Source: Bradyrhizobium sp. 149 (GTDB lineage Bacteria; Pseudomonadota; Alphaproteobacteria; Rhizobiales; Xanthobacteraceae). From it: DNA of 64,000 nucleotides. The DNA is taken from contig NZ_JADPKK010000022.1 in assembly GCF_023073915.1 (NCBI RefSeq), positions 1,612,001 through 1,676,000 on the forward strand, read 5' to 3'. Both the position numbers and the translations under genes were made by a program. Positions 8,913-17,134 of this stretch are shown one piece after another; within the stretch, counting starts at the first letter, position 1; each line of letters starts with the position of its first letter. Under the pieces are notes generated by a model. It made no database searches. It saw only the letters and a program-made list of their open reading frames with translations, and was not told the DNA's origin.

Positions 8913-9009
8913 TGCACTCTCCCTGGAACTTCTTCTGGCAACGGGCCGCGGACAGAAGTACATCTGCGCGCATGCCCTCTTCGCGACACTCCCGGACCGC
9001 AATTCCGGA

Positions 9010-9642
9010 TCAAGCGGTTTTTGGAACGGGCTGCCGGGTCTGTTCGACGATCGATTCCTCGACGTCCCTGAGTTGATCCTTGCCGAAGAACATCTCCTTG
9101 CCGACGAAGAAGGTCGGTGAACCGAAGGCGCCGCGGCTGACAGCATCATTAGTCAGGTCGATGAGCTTCTTCTTGACGTCATCCTGCTGTGCGCGCGCGA
9201 CCAGCCTGTCGATGTCGATTCCCGAGGAGGCAAATGCGCTCCGGAACACTTCGGGATCGTCCATCTTCTTGGGGTCTTCCCACATGTGATGATAGGCCGC
9301 GCGGAAATAGGGTTCGAACACGCCTTCGAACTGGGCTGCCACGGCGCCACGCATCAGCATCAGCGTGTTGACCGGAAAGAAGGAATTCTGGCGAAATTTC
9401 GTGATGTTGTGGCGCCGGATAAACCGCTGGGTCTCGAGCGCCTGGTATTCCGGTTTGTTCTTGATCCCGCGCAGCGAGTCGAACGGCGACATGTTGCCCG
9501 TCGCCTTGTAGATTCCGCCAAGCAGGACCGGGACATACTCGACTTTCACGCCGGTCCGGCGCTCGATCCCGGGAATGGCGACTTCCGCGAGATAAGCGTT
9601 CGGGCTGCCGAAATCGAACTGGAATTCAACCTTGGGGGTCAT
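9010..9642 (-). CDS. 2-hydroxychromene-2-carboxylate isomerase-like protein (DsbA/kappa-GST fold)
   Basis: A 210-residue thioredoxin-fold protein. FDFGSPNAYLA near the N terminus holds the Ser used to bind glutathione in kappa-class GSTs and HCCA isomerases, and GAFGSPTFFVGKEMFFGKDQL near residue 175 carries the cis-Pro loop. There is no C-x-x-C motif, so it is not a disulfide oxidase. The ATG chosen has a GGAGAAG ribosome site; a start eight codons earlier is possible. It diverges from the HxlR regulator across an operator. In aromatic degradation HCCA isomerase works with glutathione on a ring-fission product, but this cluster has no ring-cleavage dioxygenase, so the substrate is open. Confidence 0.85.
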   Translation of the reverse strand: MTPKVEFQFDFGSPNAYLAEVAIPGIERRTGVKVEYVPVLLGGIYKATGNMSPFDSLRGIKNKPEYQALETQRFIRRHNITKFRQNSFFPVNTLMLMRGAVAAQFEGVFEPYFRAAYHHMWEDPKKMDDPEVFRSAFASSGIDIDRLVARAQQDDVKKKLIDLTNDAVSRGAFGSPTFFVGKEMFFGKDQLRDVEESIVEQTRQPVPKTA

Positions 9643-9720
9643 GACCGCTTCTCCGGGAGAGCGCATTGGATGGTCAGGGACCGATGATCCAATCGCATGC
9701 TTTGGCTGGGTGTATTCTTA

Positions 9721-9739
9721 CAGTTCTAAAATTGAACTG
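9721..9739. promoter_or_regulatory. Palindromic operator 2 (putative HxlR autoregulatory site)
   Basis: CAGTTC-TAAAATT-GAACTG is a perfect six-base inverted repeat with a seven-base AT spacer. It lies between the divergent isomerase and HxlR genes, 78 bases before the isomerase start and about 140 before the regulator start. It is the most symmetric of the four related sites in this cluster, as expected for the regulator's own promoter. Confidence 0.65.
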
Positions 9740-9879
9740 TCAAATTGCGCCGGTTTTGTGCTGATTTGGCCTACTCGACCGGGTATTGTTTGGAATTCAG
9801 TACCTATCTAGAATGCAAGGGAATGCGGCGGCCTCGGTACGATTCGAGACGACCATGCCGGGATGATTGGAGAGTATGG

Positions 9880-10392
9880 ATGAAATGGAAGGAACTTGAG
9901 GAAGAGCCGTGTTCAATGGCTCGAACCATTGGCGTGATCGGCGACCGTTGGACCCTTCTGATCCTGCGCGAATGTTTTCTGCGCACGCGACGCTTCGAAG
10001 GCTTTCAGTCGGCGCTCGGAATTACACGCCATCTGCTCGCCGAGCGGCTGAAGAAGCTGGTCCGGCAGGGCATCCTGCGCCGCATTCCATACCAGGACGC
10101 GCCCAAGCGTCACGAATATATCCTGACCCAGAAGGGACTCGATCTTTATCCGATCATGATGGCGCTCGTGCATTGGGGCGATACTCACATGGTCGACGAG
10201 CGCGGCCGGCCGCTGCTGCACGAGCACCGCAAGTGCGGAAAGAACTTCGACCCGGTCATGGTGTGCTCCGAATGCGGCGAGCCGCTCCTGGCCAGGGAGG
10301 TTCATACCCATCCGGGCCCGGGTGCCCGAAGCCCGCTGGCGATCAAGGCGCCCGACAAGCCAAAGGCAAAGGTGCGCCGCAGCGCCGCTTGA
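9880..10392 (+). CDS. HxlR-family winged-helix transcriptional regulator
   Basis: A 170-residue regulator. The HxlR domain covers residues about 8-105. It opens with CSMARTIGVIGDRWTLLILR, whose Cys is the conserved N-terminal one, continues with FEGFQSALGITRHLLAERLKKL as the recognition helix region, and has the wing near RRIPYQDAPKRHEYILT. The tail holds three more cysteines (H-R-K-C, then C-S-E-C) that look like a partial zinc-ribbon and are not part of the core domain. The frame is open 45 codons upstream, but the chosen ATG has GGAGAG five bases before it and gives the normal domain start. It is divergent from the isomerase gene, with a perfect palindrome between, and is the likely local regulator. 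Confidence 0.88.
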   Translation: MKWKELEEEPCSMARTIGVIGDRWTLLILRECFLRTRRFEGFQSALGITRHLLAERLKKLVRQGILRRIPYQDAPKRHEYILTQKGLDLYPIMMALVHWGDTHMVDERGRPLLHEHRKCGKNFDPVMVCSECGEPLLAREVHTHPGPGARSPLAIKAPDKPKAKVRRSAA

Positions 10393-10425
10393 GCCGGCCA
10401 TGATTACTACCAACTGAACGCGTCG

Positions 10426-12228
10426 TCAGACCCGAACCACGGCGGCGTCGGGCTCGTTCAGGTAGAGACGTTCCGCTTGTTCGGCCCGGTGTTTGAGCAC
10501 GGCACGTTGATTGACGTAGGCCTTGTCCGTGATTTCTCCTGCGGCCAGTGAGGGCGGATCCCTCAGCAGGGTAAACGAGCAGATTTTTTCGCTGCTTCCC
10601 ACAGCCTCATTGTATTCCCGCAAACGATGTCTCAGGAATTCGATGACCTGGGAGTCGCAGGTCAAATCCGAGGCCGGCGCGTTCGCAATCCGCGCCGCCT
10701 CGGTCGGATTGAGCCAGCACAGCAGCGCGCAGGCTTCGCGGTTTTCTCCGGCAACGACGATGTCCAGCAAGACGCCGCGTGTTGCAGCCAGAATGGCGGC
10801 GCGCATATTGCCGATCGCAACCCAGGTGCCGTTCGCGAGCTTGAAGTTCTCGGAAATTCTGCCGGTGAAACGAAGGCCGAGCTCCGGCTTCTCGGGATCG
10901 AGAAACGACACGGTATCGCCGATGCGGTAGAAACCCTCCTCGTCGAAGGCCTTCTCCGTCAAATCGGCCCTTCCGAGGTAACCCGGGGTAACGTTGGGGC
11001 CCTTGACCCTCGCCTCGTACGTATCGGAAACAGGGATCAGCTTCAGCTGTACGCCCGGCGCGGGCAGACCGATCTCCCCCGGCCGATCCGTTGCCCAGTG
11101 GGTCGTACTGATCGTCGGCGCCGTTTCGGTCGTCCCATAGCCCGACATCACCGGAATTCGCCGGCCGGTGATCGATGATGTCAACCGGTAGAGCTTCTCG
11201 AGCGTGCCCTGCGAGATTGCGGCTCCAGCATAGCTCAATCTATCCATCCGCTCGAAGATGCGAGCGCCAGCGGAGGCGTCATTCTCGATGGCGTCACACA
11301 ACAGATTATAACCGGCAGGAACGTTGAACATGGCCGTCGGCGAAATCTCTTTGAGGTTCGCGACCGACTTATGGAAGAGCTGAGGCAGCGGCCGGCCGTC
11401 ATCGATATAGAGCGTTCCGCCGTTCTTGAGGATGCCGTGAAGAATGACGTTGCTGCCCATCGTATGGTGCCAGGGCAGCCACTCCACCTGGATCGGCGCA
11501 TCCGGAGGCGACACGAGCAGACTTCCCATTTGCAGGGAGCTCGCCATCATGCGGTGCGTGTTCAGCACGCCCTTCGGTAGACCGGTCGAACCGGACGTGA
11601 AGAGAACTTTCGCAACGGCGTCGCAGGGGACCGCACCCGAAGCCTGCGCGAATCCTTCGCACTCCGTTCGATCCGTCAGGACACGGAAAGGCGTCGTGTC
11701 CGGCGCACCATCGACGCTGATCCAGACAGCGTCTGCCAACTCGGGAATGGAGCGAGCCGCGGAAAAGTCGCGTCCACTCTGAACGAAAACGAAATTGGGC
11801 CGCAGCACCCGCGCGATGTCCTTGAGGCGCGCAAGACCGCCGGGCATCAGTGTATAGTTCGGCGATATGGGCGCCAGAATGACCCCGATCGACATCGCCG
11901 CAAAGGAGATCACCGCGTTCTCGATGGAGTTGCCAGAAAGCACGGCCAGCCTGTCAGCCGGCTTTGCACCCATATCGATCAGGCTCTGGCCGACCGCCTG
12001 GACCTGCGACCATGTCTCGCTATAGGTGATCTCGTCCCAACCCCCTTTGGCATTGCGTTGCGCGAGGAATATTCTATCCGGGGCCGCACTTGCCCAGCGC
12101 GGGAGAAAGTCGGTGACGCGCCAGTCGCATGGCCCCAATTCAAGCGGCGACCTCAATATGAGCGTACCGTCCGTCCGGCGTTCGACAGAGAGCTCTCTTG
12201 GCGCAAACGTCAGTGGCTTCGTCGACAT
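10426..12228 (-). CDS. Feruloyl-CoA synthase-like acyl-CoA ligase
   Basis: A 600-residue adenylate-forming ligase that would activate a carboxylic acid to an acyl-CoA with ATP. The A3 motif is LFTSGSTGLPKGVLNTHR around residue 215 and the A5 motif is SGYGTTETAP near residue 365. The A7/A8 segment is GLRFTGRISENFKLANG, and the catalytic-Lys segment GEITDKAYVNQ is close to the C terminus. Length and the LRFTGRxxENFKL pattern match the feruloyl-CoA synthase group better than medium-chain ligases. It follows the solute-binding protein gene by 55 bases in the same direction. A phenylpropanoid-like or other bulky acid substrate is plausible but not proven. Confidence 0.87.
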   Translation of the reverse strand: MSTKPLTFAPRELSVERRTDGTLILRSPLELGPCDWRVTDFLPRWASAAPDRIFLAQRNAKGGWDEITYSETWSQVQAVGQSLIDMGAKPADRLAVLSGNSIENAVISFAAMSIGVILAPISPNYTLMPGGLARLKDIARVLRPNFVFVQSGRDFSAARSIPELADAVWISVDGAPDTTPFRVLTDRTECEGFAQASGAVPCDAVAKVLFTSGSTGLPKGVLNTHRMMASSLQMGSLLVSPPDAPIQVEWLPWHHTMGSNVILHGILKNGGTLYIDDGRPLPQLFHKSVANLKEISPTAMFNVPAGYNLLCDAIENDASAGARIFERMDRLSYAGAAISQGTLEKLYRLTSSITGRRIPVMSGYGTTETAPTISTTHWATDRPGEIGLPAPGVQLKLIPVSDTYEARVKGPNVTPGYLGRADLTEKAFDEEGFYRIGDTVSFLDPEKPELGLRFTGRISENFKLANGTWVAIGNMRAAILAATRGVLLDIVVAGENREACALLCWLNPTEAARIANAPASDLTCDSQVIEFLRHRLREYNEAVGSSEKICSFTLLRDPPSLAAGEITDKAYVNQRAVLKHRAEQAERLYLNEPDAAVVRV

Positions 12229-12283
12229 CGAAAACGGTCTCCTGAATGATCGCGTGTGGATCGAGCGAGCGCGTTACGCCAGG

Positions 12284-13483
12284 TCACTCGGACCTGGCGT
12301 CCAGGACTTCTCCGAAGGCTTGCCACGTCGTGCCGCTCCAGCGCTGCAGCCGCATCTGGGTCCAGATCATGTTCTCGGTCTCGCTGGTATTGACCTTGAT
12401 TCCAGGCAGTGCAGTCGGAACGACGACGTTTTTCAGGTTCTTTGCCTGCGCGAGAATATTCTTCCGCGACAGATCATCACCGCATTGCTTGAGGATCTGC
12501 TCGAGCAGCACGCCTTGCTGATAGCCGGTCAGATAGCTGCCGTTGGTGATATCGGCACCCGTCAGATACTTGTCGAAAAACGCCCGGTAGGCCTGCATGC
12601 CCGGGTCGTCTTTCCATGTCTCGTCGAGGATATCCTTGTTGGTTGTCCCGACCATCACACCGATGGATTTGTCGAGGCCAGCGGGCGCAAGCGTGCCTCC
12701 GACCGAGGCGGAGGGGAAATTGATGATCACGGTGGCCTTCCAGCCGATCACCGAGGCTTGCCTGATGGCTTGGGCTGCGAATTTCGGCGTCCCGGCGATC
12801 ACCAGGGCTTCCGCACCCGAACTCCTCAGATTGGTAATCTGCGAATCGATCGTCGGTTCGGTGACCTCGTAGGACGCGCTGACGACCTTCCGGTCGAAAT
12901 CCTTGCCGAGAAACGCCTTGAAGGCACCGACGTAATCTTTGCCGAGATCGTCGTTCTGATAGAGGATGGCATATTTGGCGTTCGGCAAGGTCTTCGTTAG
13001 GTATTTGGCGTAGATTTTTCCTTCGGTGTCATAGCTGACAAGTCCCGTGGTCGTCAGCGGGTGGTTGGCGACGTCGGTGAACTTGGACGAGCCGCTGACA
13101 ATCGCGACACTCGGGACCCCCTTGGCCTTCAGGTATTTTGCAGTGGCCGAGATGCCGGGTGTGCCGAGCTGGCCGAACATGAATGACACCTCGTCGCTTT
13201 CAACGAGCTTGCGGACGTGCTCCACTGCCTTTGGAGGACTATATCCGTCGTCATAGGCGATGTAGTTGATCTTGCGTCCGTTGATGCCGCCGCGATCGTT
13301 CAAGGCCTGAATGTAGGCCATGAGTCCCTTGCCAACGAGGCCGATCGATGACGCCGGTCCGCTGAAGGGAAACACCCCGCCGATCTTGATCTCGGTGGCA
13401 GAGATTCCCGGCTCCTCGGCACCGAATGCGGAGCCGCTCAAGAACAGAGTCAGGGCCGCAACGATCTTCCATCTCACCAACAT
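12284..13483 (-). CDS. ABC transporter substrate-binding protein (LivK/branched-chain type), orphan
   Basis: A 399-residue periplasmic binding protein of the Leu/Ile/Val family. Residues 1-22 (LVRWKIVAALTLFLSGSAFG) form a signal peptide with an A-F-G-A cleavage site. The mature part begins with the family pattern EIKIGGVFPFSGPAS, and the hinge region YDDGYSPPKAVEHVRKLVES is typical. The ATG chosen has GGGAGG ahead of it; an upstream ATG would spoil the signal peptide. No permease or ATPase gene is near, so it must borrow a transporter encoded elsewhere. Co-transcription with a feruloyl-CoA-synthase-like ligase suggests that it captures an aromatic or similar acid. Confidence 0.9.
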   Translation of the reverse strand: MLVRWKIVAALTLFLSGSAFGAEEPGISATEIKIGGVFPFSGPASSIGLVGKGLMAYIQALNDRGGINGRKINYIAYDDGYSPPKAVEHVRKLVESDEVSFMFGQLGTPGISATAKYLKAKGVPSVAIVSGSSKFTDVANHPLTTTGLVSYDTEGKIYAKYLTKTLPNAKYAILYQNDDLGKDYVGAFKAFLGKDFDRKVVSASYEVTEPTIDSQITNLRSSGAEALVIAGTPKFAAQAIRQASVIGWKATVIINFPSASVGGTLAPAGLDKSIGVMVGTTNKDILDETWKDDPGMQAYRAFFDKYLTGADITNGSYLTGYQQGVLLEQILKQCGDDLSRKNILAQAKNLKNVVVPTALPGIKVNTSETENMIWTQMRLQRWSGTTWQAFGEVLDARSE

Positions 13484-13650
13484 TGCTCGTCCTCCCAAAC
13501 GTGCACCCTTTGCGGGTACGTGGCTTTGTTTTGCTGCGCCGGCGGCTGCTCGGCGCGCGTCGTCGCGAAGACGCATCGCGCTGAACGGGTCCAGCCGTAA
13601 TCCGACACTTAGCGGCCGTTGCGCCCGGCCATCTTATCCCTGCAGCCTAC

Positions 13651-13667
13651 AGTTCTTTTTTTGAACT
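13651..13667. promoter_or_regulatory. Palindromic operator 3 (putative HxlR site)
   Basis: AGTTCTTTTTTTGAACT is a five-base inverted repeat with a seven-T spacer, followed by CGTCAAGCG. With flanks it nearly copies operator 1 upstream of the SDR units. It lies 168 bases before the solute-binding protein start. Confidence 0.65.
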
Positions 13668-13826
13668 CGTCAAGCGATTAGATGGTCCTGTGCCAGACAG
13701 GGAGCGGCTGGCCTGCTCTGGCGCGGCAAGTCACGGAATCTAGATCCTGCGCACGAGAAAGATCTCAAAGGCATTCTCGCGCGGGGCCGTTGGAGCCCCT
13801 GCGCGCAAGGAAGAGACGCTTTAGTT

Positions 13827-13843
13827 AATTCTATTTTTGAACT
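13827..13843. promoter_or_regulatory. Palindromic operator 4 (weaker copy)
   Basis: AATTC-TATTTTT-GAACT matches the same pattern with one half-site mismatch. It is 160 bases further upstream of the solute-binding protein gene than operator 3. It could be an auxiliary site. Confidence 0.45.
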
Positions 13844-14023
13844 CTTAATTGCTCAAACGCAAGCGGGTGAGCGACGCATCGCCGCACTCAAGCAGACGTT
13901 TGCCACAAGTCAGTGAGAGGATCCTGGACGCCGTGGCTCAAGCGGCAGATCGCGCAGCCGGTCCACGGCTAAGGACGTACCGAGCGGGCGAAAACTTCAA
14001 ACGTCCTCTCCTCCAAGAGGGCC

Positions 14024-17000
14024 TTACTCGGCAGCCAATGCTGGTCGCAATTCCGGCTTCTCGCGCGAAACCTCATGCATGTCATCTGCGGTCGGCTTGA
14101 TCCGAAACCACGCGGCATAAAGCGCGGGAAGGAACAGCAGAATCAGAACCGTTCCGACCGCGGTGCCGCCGATCAACGTATACGCCATCGATCCCCAGAA
14201 AACGGAATGCGTAAGAGGGATGAAGGCCAGCACGGCAGCAAGCGCAGTCAGGATCACGGGCCTCGTGCGTTGCACCGTGGCCTCGATGACTGCGTGATAT
14301 TCATCGAGGCCGGCGGCAAGGTTCTCCTTGATTTGGTCGGTCAAGATAAGTGTGTTGCGCATCAGGATGCCCGCCAGGCCTATCAGGCCGAGAATGGCGT
14401 TGAATCCGAAGGGCTGGTGAAAGATCAGCAACATCGGCACGACGCCGGCGAGGCCAAGTGGTCCGGTCAGCACGACCATGGCCATCATCGAGAACGATCG
14501 CACTTGCAGCATGATAACGATCAGCATTGCGGCAATCATGACCGGAAAGATTGTCGCCAACGCGTCGTTGGCTTTGGTTGCCTCCTCGATCGATCCGCCC
14601 AACTCGATGCGATAACCGGCCGGAAGGGATGCGATCAGCGGCTGAAGGGCCATCTTGATATCCTTGGAGACCTCCGGAGGCTGAGTCGCCTCATTGATGT
14701 CCGACCGGATCATGACGACGGGGGTGCGATCGCGACGCTTCATGATTGGTTCTTCGAGCTGGACTTCCGAATGGCCGACCTGGTCTAGCGGAACGGCGCG
14801 GCCGTCTCGGCTCATCAATGAGAAATCCGCCAGTCGCGTCGGATCCAGCCGCTCGCCGCCGGCGCTGCGCGCCACGATGGGGACATTGCGAATGTCCTCG
14901 CGGACTTGTGTCACGGCGATGCCAGTGAGAAGGAACTGGAGTTGCCGGCCCACCTCCGCGGGGGAAAGGCCGATGAGGTTCAGCCGATCCTGATCCGGGA
15001 TGAAGCGGAGCACGGGCGTGCGATCACCCCAATCGCGATTCGCCTGGCGCACATCAGGAACGCCACGCATGATACCGAGCGCCTTTTCAGAGATCGCGTA
15101 TAGTTGCGCGGGGTCAGGCCCCATGATCCGAAACTCGACGGGGAATGGCGTATAGGGTCCGAACACAAGCTGCGTGACGCGCACATTCGCCTCAGGCGCA
15201 AGCCCATCCGACACCGCCTGTCGGAGCCGATGCTTCAAGACCTCGCGGGCTTCCGCGTCCGGTGTCAGCACGACGATCTTTGCGAAGGCCGGATCGGGCA
15301 GCTCCGGCGCCATGGCGAAGAAGAAGCGCGGCGCACCCTGACCGACATAGCTCGTGACGATCTTGGCCTCCGACTGGCCTTCCAGCCAGCGCTCAAGCTT
15401 TGCGACGGTGGCGGTCGTCGTCCCGATGCTGGTGCCTTCCGGCAGACGAACTTCCACCAGCACTTCAGGGCGGTCGGACGTCGGGAAGAACTGCTGTTTG
15501 AGGCCACCCATGCCGGCGACGGAAAGCGCGAAAGCGACGGCGACGATGCCGCAGGTCACGAACTTGTGGCGCACGACGAAGGTAATGAGAGCGCGCAAGC
15601 GCCGATAGTTGGGCGTACCGTAAATAGCGTGGTGACCGCCTTCGATCGGTTTGATCGCGGGCAGCATCTTGACGCCGAGATAGGGCGTGAAGACCACCGC
15701 GACGATCCAGGAGACGATGAGAGCGAACCCCACGACCCAGAAAATGTTGCCGGCGTATTCCCCGGCCGTCGAGCGGGCGAAGCCCACCGGCAGGAAGCCT
15801 GCGATCGTCACGAGTGTTCCGGACAGCATCGGTGCCGCAGTGTGGCTCCAGGCATAGGCTGCCGCCGAGATGCGGTCCATGCCCTCTTCCATTTTCACCA
15901 CCATCACCTCGATGGCGATGATGGCGTCGTCCACGAGAAGGCCAAGCGCCAGGATGAGGGCGCCGAGCGTGATGCGGTCGAAGAACCGGCCGGTCTCGAG
16001 CATGATGAGGAACACGACAGCAAGCGTCAAAGGGACGGCAGCCGCAACCACGATGCCGACGCGCCAGCCGAGACTGAGCAGGCTCACGAGGAGCACCACG
16101 CCGAGCGCCATCGCGAACTTCATCATGAATTCGTCGACCGATGAGGAGATGTTGACGGCCTGGTCGCTGACCTTGGCCAGCGTCATCCCGAGTGGCAGTG
16201 TCCGGGAGATCGCTGCGGACCTCTCCTCCAGCGCCTTGCCGAGCGCGAGACCATTCCAGCCCTCCTGCATGACCGCCGCGAGCATGATGGTGGGCTCGCC
16301 CTGGTGCCGGATGAGGTAGGTGGGAGGATCCTCGTAACCGCGACGGACTTCGGCGATGTCGGAAAGCTTCAGCGTTCGCCCGGCAGCGACGATCGGAGTG
16401 TCGGCGATCGCCTGGACGCTGTCATAGGCCCCCTCGACCCGGATGAACACCTGCGGCCCCTTGGTGTCGATCGAGCCTGCCGGTGTAACCGTGTTCTGCC
16501 GCTGCAAGGCGGCAACGATATCCGTTGCCGATACGCCGAGAGTCGCCAGCTTGGCATAGGAGAACTCGACGAATATCTGCTCGGGGCGTTCACCGAGGAT
16601 GTTGATCTTCTTGACGCCGGGCACGTGCAGGAGATCCTGGCGAATGGTCTCGGCCTGCCTGGCGAGCTCCCGCATCGGCATGCCCTTGGCCTTGAGGGCA
16701 TAAAGGGCGAAGCTGACGTCCGAATATTCGTCATTGATGAAGGGGCCGAGCACACCGGGGGGCAGCTTGCGCGCTTCATCGCCCAGCTTCTTGCGGGCCT
16801 GATAGAATTCCTCTTGCACGCTCGATGGCGGTGTGTTGTCCTTCAGCGTCACGGTCATGTACGCATAACCCGGCCGTGTGGTCGTCTCCACCCGGTCGTA
16901 CCAAGTCAGCTCCTGGATCCGCTTTTCCAGCGGTTCGGCGACCTGGTCCTGCATCTCGCGTGCGGTCGCACCCGGCCACACGGTCGTGACCGTCAGGGTC

Positions 17001-17134
17001 TTGATGGTGAAGGAGGGATCCTCGGCCCGTCCGAGCATGAAGAAGGCGTAGGCGCCCGCGGCTGCCAGCAAAAGCAAGAAGAACAGCGTTGCGGCCCGTT
17101 CACGGACTGCGATCGCCGAAAGATTGAAGCTCAT
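14024..17134 (-). CDS. RND efflux permease (AcrB-type)
   Basis: A 1036-residue inner-membrane proton antiporter of the RND family, of the length usual for HAE/HME-type pumps. It begins FNLSAIAVRERAATLFFLLLLAAAG with the first transmembrane helix, followed by a large periplasmic loop (residues ~40-330). TM4 carries the proton-relay Asp pair in LGLLVDDAIIAIEV near residue 405, and a second periplasmic loop and helix bundle complete the repeat. Its ATG overlaps the stop of the adaptor gene by one base (TGATG), so the pair is translationally coupled. No outer-membrane channel gene is nearby; the pump probably uses a shared TolC-type protein. It is presumably repressed by the divergent TetR protein. 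Confidence 0.95.
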   Translation of the reverse strand: MSFNLSAIAVRERAATLFFLLLLAAAGAYAFFMLGRAEDPSFTIKTLTVTTVWPGATAREMQDQVAEPLEKRIQELTWYDRVETTTRPGYAYMTVTLKDNTPPSSVQEEFYQARKKLGDEARKLPPGVLGPFINDEYSDVSFALYALKAKGMPMRELARQAETIRQDLLHVPGVKKINILGERPEQIFVEFSYAKLATLGVSATDIVAALQRQNTVTPAGSIDTKGPQVFIRVEGAYDSVQAIADTPIVAAGRTLKLSDIAEVRRGYEDPPTYLIRHQGEPTIMLAAVMQEGWNGLALGKALEERSAAISRTLPLGMTLAKVSDQAVNISSSVDEFMMKFAMALGVVLLVSLLSLGWRVGIVVAAAVPLTLAVVFLIMLETGRFFDRITLGALILALGLLVDDAIIAIEVMVVKMEEGMDRISAAAYAWSHTAAPMLSGTLVTIAGFLPVGFARSTAGEYAGNIFWVVGFALIVSWIVAVVFTPYLGVKMLPAIKPIEGGHHAIYGTPNYRRLRALITFVVRHKFVTCGIVAVAFALSVAGMGGLKQQFFPTSDRPEVLVEVRLPEGTSIGTTTATVAKLERWLEGQSEAKIVTSYVGQGAPRFFFAMAPELPDPAFAKIVVLTPDAEAREVLKHRLRQAVSDGLAPEANVRVTQLVFGPYTPFPVEFRIMGPDPAQLYAISEKALGIMRGVPDVRQANRDWGDRTPVLRFIPDQDRLNLIGLSPAEVGRQLQFLLTGIAVTQVREDIRNVPIVARSAGGERLDPTRLADFSLMSRDGRAVPLDQVGHSEVQLEEPIMKRRDRTPVVMIRSDINEATQPPEVSKDIKMALQPLIASLPAGYRIELGGSIEEATKANDALATIFPVMIAAMLIVIMLQVRSFSMMAMVVLTGPLGLAGVVPMLLIFHQPFGFNAILGLIGLAGILMRNTLILTDQIKENLAAGLDEYHAVIEATVQRTRPVILTALAAVLAFIPLTHSVFWGSMAYTLIGGTAVGTVLILLFLPALYAAWFRIKPTADDMHEVSREKPELRPALAAE

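Larger units (their letters stand above)
13484..14023. other. Intergenic region with two putative HxlR operators
   Basis: About 540 bases between the start of the solute-binding protein gene and the 3' end of the RND permease gene; both genes are leftward. It contains two related palindromes 160 bases apart. A short TTG-initiated open frame at 13849-14100 overlaps the RND gene's end and has no recognisable features. The rest shows nothing I can name. Confidence 0.5.

Noticed and set aside
13849..14100. TTG-initiated 83-codon frame before the RND gene end
   Set aside because: No ribosome site, no family, and it overlaps the 3' end of the RND permease gene.
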